DNA from: Streptomyces sp. NBC_01465 | GTDB taxonomy: Bacteria > Actinomycetota > Actinomycetes > Streptomycetales > Streptomycetaceae | Assembly (NCBI RefSeq): GCF_036227325.1 | Contig: NZ_CP109467.1 | Span: forward strand, 7,068,001 to 7,132,000 | Direction: 5' to 3' | Length of the DNA stretch: 64,000 nt | Part shown: in pieces, positions 57,785 through 64,000 of the stretch | How positions within the stretch are numbered: the stretch's first letter is position 1 | Layout of the letters: every line of letters starts with the position of its first letter | Made by a program: the position numbers and the translations under genes | Notes under the pieces: generated by a model | Told to the model about the DNA's origin: nothing | Database searches by the model: none | What the model saw: only the letters and a program-made list of their open reading frames with translations

Positions 57785-59419
57785 GTGAACACGCAGCCGC
57801 GGGCCAGTCTCAGACGGGTCCTGGAAGATCTCGGCACGACCCTGCTCGACCTCGTGTGCGGAGACCCGGACATGGCGGACGAGATCGGCGGGGTGGTCAT
57901 CCACGACGCCCTGGACGAGCCGGTGCTGCCGCGGCAGGCGCTGGTGCTCGGCATCGGTGTCCACGGGGCGGCCGAGACCGCACGGCTCCTCACCGCCCTC
58001 GGTGACGCCGGGGCGGCGGCGCTGGTGGTCCGTTCCCCCGTACCGGCCGACGCCGTACTCACCCGGGCGGCGGAGAGTTCCGGCGTCGCACTGCTCGCAC
58101 TGACCCGCGGCGCCTCCTGGGCCCAACTCGCCGCACTCTTGCGCTCGTTGCTCGCGGACGGCGACATCGGGGAGGCGGGCCCGCAGACACTCGGCGGCAC
58201 CCCGTCCGGCGATCTGTTCGCGCTGGCCAACGCGGTCGCCGCGCTGCTGGACGCCCCCGTCACCATCGAGGACCGCAGCTCCCGCGTCCTGGCCTTCTCC
58301 GGCCGCCAGGACGAAGCCGACGCGTCCCGCGTGGAGACCGTCCTCGGACGGCAGGTCCCCGAACGCTTCACCCGCTACCTCGAGGACAGCGGGATCTTCC
58401 GCTCCCTGTACCGCAGCGACCAGCCGGTCCACGTCGCCCCGCCCGAGACCGACGGATTCCACATCCCGCGCACCGCCATCGCCGTACGCGCGGGGGACGA
58501 AGTCCTCGGCTCCATCTGGGCCGTCGTCCGCACCCCGCTCACCCCGCAGCGCTGCCGTGCGCTGCACGACGCGGCGAAGCTCGTCGCCCTGCACCTGCTG
58601 CGCCTGCGGGCGGGCGCCGACGTCGAGCGCAGACTCCGCGCCGACCTGGTCTCCACCGCCCTGGAAGGCGGAGCGGGCGCCGCCGAGGCGCTGGGCCGGC
58701 TCGGCCTGACCGACTCCGCGGGCGTCGTCCTCGCCCTGGCCGTGCCCGACCCGCCCGAACTCACCGGCTCCGCCGACCTGCACGCCCAGCACACCGCCGA
58801 ACGCCAGCGGCTCGCCGACGCCTTCGCCATGCACCTCTCCGCCATCCACGCGCGCGCCGCCACGGCGCTCATCGGCGACGTCGCCTACGGCATCCTCCCC
58901 GTACCGCTCCGGCAGACGGACGCGGAGGAGCGGGCGGCCCGTACCGGCACCGACTTCCTCACGCGCGTCGGCGACCGGCTGTCCCCGCTGATCGGCATCG
59001 GCCCGGCGGCCAGGGACGGCAGCGCCCTGGCCCGCTCCCGCGAAGGAGCAGACCGGGCACTGCGCGTCCTGCGGACCAACGGAGGCCCCCGCCGGCTCGC
59101 CCGCATCACGGACGTCCACGTCGAAGCGCTCCTGCTGGACCTCGCCGACCTCACCGCCGAGCGCGGCGATCCGCCGACCGGGCCGCTGGCCCGGCTGCTC
59201 GCGTACGACCGGCAGCACGACTCCCAGCTGGTCGACACGGTCTGCGCCTGGCTCGACGCCTTCGGCGACGTACCGGCGTCGGCCGTGGCGATGTACGTCC
59301 ACCAGAACACCTTCAGGTACCGGCTGCGCCGCGCCGTCGAGGTGGCGCAGGCCGACCTCACCGACTCGGACGTCCGCTTCGCGCTGATGCTGCAACTGCG
59401 GCTGCTGCGCCGCGCCTGA
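57785..59419 (+). CDS. PucR/CdaR-family transcriptional regulator
   Basis: A 544-residue regulator. The N-terminal PucR-type domain (residues 1-140, LEDLGTTLLDLVCGDPDM, ALVVRSPVP, SSGVALLALTRGASWAQL) is followed by a GAF-like middle (LFALANAVAALLDAPVTIEDRSSRVLAFS), a GGDEF-derived segment and the C-terminal helix-turn-helix SAVAMYVHQNTFRYRLRRAVEV. PucR-like activators govern use of purines, amino acids and similar nitrogen sources. It is 73 bases downstream of the racemase on the same strand and probably controls the peptide operon. GTG 57785 follows GGGGTACGGGG. Confidence 0.9.
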   Translation: MNTQPRASLRRVLEDLGTTLLDLVCGDPDMADEIGGVVIHDALDEPVLPRQALVLGIGVHGAAETARLLTALGDAGAAALVVRSPVPADAVLTRAAESSGVALLALTRGASWAQLAALLRSLLADGDIGEAGPQTLGGTPSGDLFALANAVAALLDAPVTIEDRSSRVLAFSGRQDEADASRVETVLGRQVPERFTRYLEDSGIFRSLYRSDQPVHVAPPETDGFHIPRTAIAVRAGDEVLGSIWAVVRTPLTPQRCRALHDAAKLVALHLLRLRAGADVERRLRADLVSTALEGGAGAAEALGRLGLTDSAGVVLALAVPDPPELTGSADLHAQHTAERQRLADAFAMHLSAIHARAATALIGDVAYGILPVPLRQTDAEERAARTGTDFLTRVGDRLSPLIGIGPAARDGSALARSREGADRALRVLRTNGGPRRLARITDVHVEALLLDLADLTAERGDPPTGPLARLLAYDRQHDSQLVDTVCAWLDAFGDVPASAVAMYVHQNTFRYRLRRAVEVAQADLTDSDVRFALMLQLRLLRRA

Positions 59420-59425
59420 GCGGGG

Positions 59426-60586
59426 TCACTTCGGGCAGTACTCCGCGTCGATGACCGCCTGGCTGTTGCCCGCCCAGTCGCCGTTGAAGTTGAACGACAG
59501 CGCGTGCCTGCCGTCCGCGGTGGTCACGGCCTGGGAGGCCGAGCCCTGGATGTTGCCGCCGTGTCCCCACACCGAGACGCCGCAGCTCAGATCGAACTTC
59601 ATCAGCCCCAGCCCGTAGGCCGTGATCAGACCGGCCCCGCTGACCGGCACGGTCGTTTTCATCTCGGCGAGCTGGTGTGCGGGGAGCAGTTTCCCGCCCA
59701 GCAGCGCCGAGTAGAAGCGGTTCAGATCGGCGGAGGTGGAGATCATCGCGCCTGCGGAGCCCGCGGCGGACGGATTGAGTTCGGTGACGTCGTAGGTCGG
59801 CCCCGTGGGCTGCGGCGTCAGGGAGAGCTTGGAGTACGCACGGGAACTCGGCACCGGCATCGACGCGTCGGTGCGGGGGACACTGGTGGCGAACAGGCCG
59901 AGCGGCTGGACGATGCGCCGCTTGATCTCGTCCTCGTACGGGCGGCCCGTGACCTTCTCGATGATCATTCCGGCCAGGACGTAGTTGGTGTTCGAGTAGC
60001 TCCAGGCCGTCCCCGGGGCGAACAGCGGTTTGTACCGCATCGCGATGTCCACCAACTGCCGTGGTGTGTAGGTGTCGTAGCGGTGCTCCAGGAACTCCTC
60101 GGTGAACCCCCGCTCCAGGAACTCCGGATCGGCGGTGTAGCTGGGAATCCCGCTGGTGTGGCGGAGCAGTTGCCGTACGGTGACCAGGCTGCCGTCGTTG
60201 CCGTTGCCCCGGACCACACCGGGCAGCCATCTCTCGACCTTGCTGTCGAGGTCGATCCTGCCCTCCGCCTCCAGCTGGAGCAGCACGGTCGCGACGAACG
60301 TCTTGGTCATGCTGCCGATCCGGTAGCGGTCGACGGATGTGCGCGGCGCTCCCGTCCTGAGGTTCCCGACGCCCGACGTCCCCGTCCAGACCGCGTACGC
60401 GTCGTTGACCTGCCCGGTGACGCCGGGCACTCCGTCCTTGACCGCGGTGTCCATGGCCTGTTGGGTCTGTGCGTGCCCCAGCCCTTGGCCCTGGCCCGCC
60501 GCCGCGGGTGAGGTGAAGCAGGCGGCGGTCAATGCCGCCGCTGCCACCAGGCCCACCGCGCCGGCGCGTGCTCTGCGCACTGTCAT
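59426..60586 (-). CDS. Secreted S12 serine hydrolase (D-alanyl-D-alanine carboxypeptidase/alkaline D-peptidase type)
   Basis: A 386-residue exported enzyme. The signal peptide is about residues 1-31 (TVRRARAGAVGLVAAAALTA, cleavage near SPAAA). Catalytic motifs are SMTK in RIGSMTKTFVAT, YSN in WSYSNTNYVLAG and HGG in VWGHGGNIQGS, all intact. Streptomyces R61-like DD-peptidases and D-peptidases have this layout, acting on D-Ala-D-Ala ends of peptidoglycan stems. AAGGGCAG precedes ATG 60586. It converges on the regulator of the D-amino acid operon, with 6 bases between the two, so it could release substrate peptides for it outside the cell. Confidence 0.92.
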   Translation of the reverse strand: MTVRRARAGAVGLVAAAALTAACFTSPAAAGQGQGLGHAQTQQAMDTAVKDGVPGVTGQVNDAYAVWTGTSGVGNLRTGAPRTSVDRYRIGSMTKTFVATVLLQLEAEGRIDLDSKVERWLPGVVRGNGNDGSLVTVRQLLRHTSGIPSYTADPEFLERGFTEEFLEHRYDTYTPRQLVDIAMRYKPLFAPGTAWSYSNTNYVLAGMIIEKVTGRPYEDEIKRRIVQPLGLFATSVPRTDASMPVPSSRAYSKLSLTPQPTGPTYDVTELNPSAAGSAGAMISTSADLNRFYSALLGGKLLPAHQLAEMKTTVPVSGAGLITAYGLGLMKFDLSCGVSVWGHGGNIQGSASQAVTTADGRHALSFNFNGDWAGNSQAVIDAEYCPK

Positions 60587-60789
60587 CTGCTGCCCTTGCC
60601 CGTCTCTCGATCCGGTGATGTCCGGAAGGTAGGGGCAGCCGCGGGACCGCCGCTTCGTCGCGGGCGACAACGCGGAGCGGGACGCTCATCGGGGGCGACG
60701 AACCTCATGCGAAGCTACGGATGCCGCAGGCGGTCTTCTGTGCGATCCGGGCCCGGGGCGCCCGCCGTACACGTGGCTAGCATCCGACG

Positions 60790-62073
60790 ATGCCCACAAC
60801 TCTGGACGCGTACCGCCGGGTGATCGGCCTGACCGGGCCGGCGCTTCCGATGCTGTCGTTCCTCGGCCGGCTCCCCGTCGCCATGATCCAGTTCGGCAGC
60901 GTCCTGCTGGTGGCGCAGACCAGCGGCTCCCTGGCCACCGGCGGTCTCGCGGCCTGTGCGCTGGCCCTGGGCCAGGTGACCATGGGCCCGTACGTCGGGC
61001 GGCTCGCCGACCGCCACGGCCAACGGACCGTGGCGCTGCGCTTCTCCCTGCTCAACGCCCTCGGCATCGCGGCGTACACCCTGGGAGCGATCCTGGAGGT
61101 CCCCGTACCGCTGCTCCTCGCGCTGGGCGTGATCGCGGGCGGCACCATCCCGGGCATCGGCCCTCTGGCCAGGGCGAGGATCGTTCCGCTGGCCCGCGGC
61201 GCGAGCGCCGACGACCGCCTCGTCAACACCGCGCTGTCGCTGGAGAGCACCATGGACGAACTGTCCTTCGTGCTCGGCCCTGCCGTGGTGGGCATCGCGG
61301 CGGTGGCGCTGCACCCCGCGTACGCGTTCGGTGCGGCCGCGGTCCTGGTCGCGGTCTGCGGCTCCGCCTTCGCGCTGCACCCGACGGCCCGCACGGTGCG
61401 GCCCGGACACGAGAGCCGGGCGACGAAGGCGAGGCGCCCCAAACTTCCGCGCGTCGTGTACGTGGTGCGGGCCGGGCTGGTCTTCGTCGGCGTACTGCTC
61501 GGTGCGTGCGGGGCCGGAATCACCGCGCTCACCGAGGAGTTGGGGCAGCGGGGGCAGGCGGGCCTGGTGTACGCGGCCATGGGCGTGACGAGCGCCGCGG
61601 TGGGGCTCTCGATGGCCGCGCTGCCGGAACGCTTCGGCCTGCACCTGCGCTGGCGCGTCGCGACGGCCGCCGCCGTACTGCTCTCCCTCCCCTTGGTGTG
61701 GACGCACAGCATGCTCGGTCTCTATCTGGTGGTGACGGTGTTCGGCGGCATCTACGCCCCCAACCTCCTCACCGGATTCGCCCTCACCGAACGGCTGGTG
61801 CCACCGCACCGGCTGGCCGAGGGGATGGCCTTCGCGGTGAGCGCCTTCGTCGGAGGCCAGGCGGTCACGCTCGCGGTGGCCGGACGCCTCGCCGAGTCGT
61901 ACGGGGCCGGGGCGGCCTTCGCCCTGGGCAGCGCGGCGGCGGCCGTGGCGTTCGCGATCGCGCTGATCGCCCGCCCCGGCCGCCGAACGGCACCTTCGCT
62001 TACGGCAGGAACGCGTAGAACGGACCGTCAGGTGCGCGATCGCGAGAGCACAACGTCACGTCCCTCCCCTTGA
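60790..62073 (+). CDS. MFS transporter
   Basis: A 427-residue membrane protein with about twelve hydrophobic helices. The loop 2-3 motif A is present as GRLADRHGQRTVAL, and motif-like repeats recur in the second half. A central cytoplasmic stretch (HPTARTVRPGHESRATKARRPK) separates the two six-helix bundles. Drug-efflux and small-solute exporters share this form; the substrate is unknown. The last 25 codons are Arg/Thr/Ser-rich and overlap the SUKH gene on the other strand by 74 bases, so the true biological end may matter little for function. No clear ribosome-binding site precedes ATG 60790. Confidence 0.9.
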   Translation: MPTTLDAYRRVIGLTGPALPMLSFLGRLPVAMIQFGSVLLVAQTSGSLATGGLAACALALGQVTMGPYVGRLADRHGQRTVALRFSLLNALGIAAYTLGAILEVPVPLLLALGVIAGGTIPGIGPLARARIVPLARGASADDRLVNTALSLESTMDELSFVLGPAVVGIAAVALHPAYAFGAAAVLVAVCGSAFALHPTARTVRPGHESRATKARRPKLPRVVYVVRAGLVFVGVLLGACGAGITALTEELGQRGQAGLVYAAMGVTSAAVGLSMAALPERFGLHLRWRVATAAAVLLSLPLVWTHSMLGLYLVVTVFGGIYAPNLLTGFALTERLVPPHRLAEGMAFAVSAFVGGQAVTLAVAGRLAESYGAGAAFALGSAAAAVAFAIALIARPGRRTAPSLTAGTRRTDRQVRDRESTTSRPSP

Positions 62074-62521
62074 GATACGCCAGCAACCAGTCGCTGAACG
62101 TCATTTCGTAGTGGGTCCAGGCGGGGCTGTCGAACTCCTGGACCACGACGTTCCAGGGCGACGACGGGGTGTCGGGCACGCGCAGGAACACCGCCTCGCC
62201 CGTCGTCGCCGACGCCACCGGCATCAGTTCCGCGGGTTTCGCCCCCGCCGGGCTCGGCAGGTACTCCACCATGTCCTCGTCGCGCCAGAGTTCGAGATCG
62301 CCCCTGATGCTCTCTCCCAGACTGTGCAGAAGATGGCCGGCGGGGTGGTTCAGATACAGCTGCCCATTGATCTCGACGGACCCGTAGGCGTCCACGATCT
62401 CGCGGAAGTCGGCAGGGAAGGTGATGCCGAGTTCTTCCTCCAGTTCGATCCAGGGTGCCGGATCCGACCAGTTGAACCGGGGTTCGCCCAGCAGGGCCTT
62501 GATGTCGGGAAGCGTCGCCAT
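62000..62521 (-). CDS. SMI1/KNR4 (SUKH) family protein
   Basis: A 173-residue SUKH-fold protein. The family core shows as EELGITFPADFREIVDAYGSVEINGQLYLNHP, with an upstream WSDPAPWIELEEEL helix, and a later WRDEDMVEYLP and VVQEFDSPAWTHYEM. Many bacterial SUKH proteins are immunity factors against secreted or contact-dependent toxins; others have unknown roles. ATG 62521 shares a base with the stop of the amidase gene on the same strand, so it is translationally coupled to a secreted peptidoglycan-acting enzyme. Its 3' end overlaps the MFS gene by 74 bases. Confidence 0.85.
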   Translation of the reverse strand: MATLPDIKALLGEPRFNWSDPAPWIELEEELGITFPADFREIVDAYGSVEINGQLYLNHPAGHLLHSLGESIRGDLELWRDEDMVEYLPSPAGAKPAELMPVASATTGEAVFLRVPDTPSSPWNVVVQEFDSPAWTHYEMTFSDWLLAYLKGRDVTLCSRDRAPDGPFYAFLP

Positions 62522-64000
62522 CACGGGGCCAGGGTCTGGCCGATGTGCAGGCCGGCCGGGAGGCCCAGGGCCGAAGTGCCGTAGAAGACACCCGTACTGG
62601 GGGTGATGCCGGTGGTGCTGGAGGTGTCGATTTGGAGGATGGTGCCGTTGCCGGCGTCTTCTCCGTCGACGCCGATGGCGAGGTCGGCGCGGCCGTATCC
62701 GGAGAGGTCGGTCAGCGAGACGGATGAGCCGAGGCGGTCGCCGGTTTCGGCGGAGCCGGGAACTCCGGTGGTCTCCTGGCTGTAGGCGGCCGATCCTGCG
62801 TCGGTGAGGCCGGTGGCGCTGCCGCGCAGGACGAGGATCTGGCCGGCGTTGGCCTGGTTGACGCCGGAGCGGGTGAGGTCCTCGTTGGGGAGGCCCGTCA
62901 CGACGTCGGCGTAGCCGTCGAGGTTGACGTCGCCGATGGAGATCGAGGCACCCATGTCGTCGCCTGTTTCGCCGCTGCCGGGGACGGCTCCGGTGTCCTG
63001 GCTGATGGTTTTGCGGCCGGTGGCTGTGAGGCCGGTGGCGGAGCCCAGGAGTGTGGTGACGGCGCCGCCCTTGGCGGTGGTGCCGGATTCGGTGGAGCCG
63101 GGCTGGCCGATGGCGAGGTCGGTGTAGCCGTCGCCGTTGAGGTCGCCGGTGGCCAGGGTGCGGCCGCCGCGGGTGGCGAGGATCCCGAAGCGGACCAGGC
63201 CGGTGGGCGAGCCCTTGAGGACCAGGAGGCGGGCGACGCCGGACGGGTCGCGGTAGTTGACGGCCACGTCCGCGTAGCCGTCCATGTTGAAGTCGCCGGT
63301 GGCTGCGGCCGCGTAGGCGACGGCGCCGGTGTAGGCGCTGGTGTTGAGGTAGCCGGATTTGGCGGTGGCGGTCTTGGCGTCCCAGGCCCACCAGCGGCCG
63401 GGCTTGCCGGGGGCGACGGAGAAGATGTCGGACTTGCCGTCGGCGTTGAAGTCGCCGGTGGCGACCGTGGTGCCGAGCTTTTCGCCGGTGACGCGGGGTG
63501 AAGTGACGTAGCCCTTGCCGGAGTTGAGGCCGGGGCCGTAGACGACGGTGACGGTGCCGGAGTCGGCTTCGGCGGAGGTGCCGTCCTCGCCGGGGGAGCC
63601 GGTGATGAGGTCGGCGTAGCCGTCGCCGTTCACGTCGCCCCAGGTGTTGGAGGCACCGAAGTTGTCACCGGCCTCGTTCCCGCCGGGGATCCCCGCACTG
63701 TTCTGGTCGAAGGTACGGCGACCGGTGCTGGTGGGGCCGTCCACCGTGCTGGGCAGGACGGTGACCGAACCCGCCCCGTTCACGGCCTTCGGCACGCCGA
63801 CGGCCAGGTCGGTGACGCCGTCACGGCCCTGATTGACCTTGCCGTCCGCGCCCTTGACAGCCCCGGAGAGCCCGTCGGAGGTGGCGAGGGCGTGCGAGAT
63901 GCCGGGGGTCGCTGCCAGGGTGGCGATCCGCTTCAGCTTGGCCTTGAGGCCGGCACCCGGGCAGGCGGTGGCGTTGGTGTTGAAGTGCCCGAAGACGCGG
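62521..64000 (-). CDS. Peptidoglycan-recognition amidase with FG-GAP/VCBS repeats, C-terminal part
   Basis: The gene runs off the right edge; the 493 C-terminal codons are visible. At the edge, reading on the minus strand, the sequence is RVFGHFNTNATACPGAGL, then KAKLKRIATLAA, the end of an N-acetylmuramoyl-L-alanine amidase/PGRP domain with a zinc-site His and Cys (ATACPG). Then come about seven FG-GAP-type repeats with calcium-binding-like loops (GDVNGDGYADLITG, GDFNADGKSDIF, GDLNGDGYTDLAIG, GDVNLDGYADVVTG), forming an integrin-alpha-like propeller, and a short tail. Such Streptomyces proteins are secreted and cleave peptidoglycan; the N-terminal signal is outside the window. Confidence 0.88.
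   Translation of the reverse strand, partial: RVFGHFNTNATACPGAGLKAKLKRIATLAATPGISHALATSDGLSGAVKGADGKVNQGRDGVTDLAVGVPKAVNGAGSVTVLPSTVDGPTSTGRRTFDQNSAGIPGGNEAGDNFGASNTWGDVNGDGYADLITGSPGEDGTSAEADSGTVTVVYGPGLNSGKGYVTSPRVTGEKLGTTVATGDFNADGKSDIFSVAPGKPGRWWAWDAKTATAKSGYLNTSAYTGAVAYAAAATGDFNMDGYADVAVNYRDPSGVARLLVLKGSPTGLVRFGILATRGGRTLATGDLNGDGYTDLAIGQPGSTESGTTAKGGAVTTLLGSATGLTATGRKTISQDTGAVPGSGETGDDMGASISIGDVNLDGYADVVTGLPNEDLTRSGVNQANAGQILVLRGSATGLTDAGSAAYSQETTGVPGSAETGDRLGSSVSLTDLSGYGRADLAIGVDGEDAGNGTILQIDTSSTTGITPSTGVFYGTSALGLPAGLHIGQTLAP

Noticed and set aside
62700..63660. Regularly spaced similar blocks resembling a tandem repeat array
   Set aside because: They are the FG-GAP repeats of the coding sequence (GDxNxDGYxD units), not CRISPR or satellite repeats.
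1..64000. Search for tRNA, rRNA, CRISPR arrays, integrases and insertion sequences
   Set aside because: No T-loop/anticodon-type segments, repeat-spacer series, transposase or recombinase motifs were noticed on either strand; short elements could still be missed by eye.

Overview
The window is high-GC DNA with dense, often translationally coupled genes, GTG/TTG starts and many regulators. Gene content and order (malate synthase, IclR-type AllR, allantoinase, allantoicase, then a GntR/sugar ABC/ROK kinase block) are those of a Streptomyces chromosome; the species cannot be named from sequence alone. No rRNA, tRNA, CRISPR array or insertion sequence was seen.

Layout. 1-6.4 kb: tail of a TMEM175-type channel, an alpha/beta hydrolase, a TetR-P450 pair, several housekeeping-type singletons and a secreted transglycosylase with a possible c-di-AMP leader. 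6.7-9.2 kb: malate synthase aceB and a MobA-like nucleotidyltransferase. 9.3-13.3 kb: a two-component system divergent from an ABC exporter. 13.5-19.2 kb: a compact fatty-acyl-type biosynthetic cluster (KASIII, ACP, KASII, second KASIII, a CMD-ferredoxin fusion, P450) with no recognised product. 19.2-22.6 kb: allR, allB and alc. The same 15-bp palindrome lies upstream of both allB and aceB, so the glyoxylate-producing and glyoxylate-using genes probably share AllR control, with the biosynthetic cluster lying between them. 22.7-31 kb: an SDR, AIM24, a reductase, a second two-component system and a P450-thioesterase-P450 group.

31-45 kb is carbohydrate metabolism. A LacI regulator sits between a glycoside hydrolase and a CUT1 ABC transporter, with CCGG-centred operators at the promoters. 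A GntR regulator controls a CUT2 transporter with two tandem binding proteins, a ROK kinase and, 7 kb away, a Gfo/Idh dehydrogenase; related TGTyCkGACA sites lie at all three promoters.

45.8-59.4 kb is the most striking region. A coupled operon encodes an oligopeptide ABC transporter, a 1127-residue fusion of an S9 peptidase with an S12/beta-lactamase-fold serine hydrolase, an M20 deacylase, a COG3375-type GNAT and an enolase-superfamily N-succinylamino acid racemase, followed by a PucR-type regulator. The GNAT-racemase-M20 trio matches a route for irreversible D- to L-amino acid conversion through N-succinyl intermediates. Together the genes look like a pathway for importing D-residue-containing peptides, hydrolysing them in the cytoplasm and inverting the D-amino acids. 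Next to it lie a secreted S12 hydrolase, an MFS transporter, a SUKH protein and a secreted peptidoglycan amidase with FG-GAP repeats that runs off the right edge.
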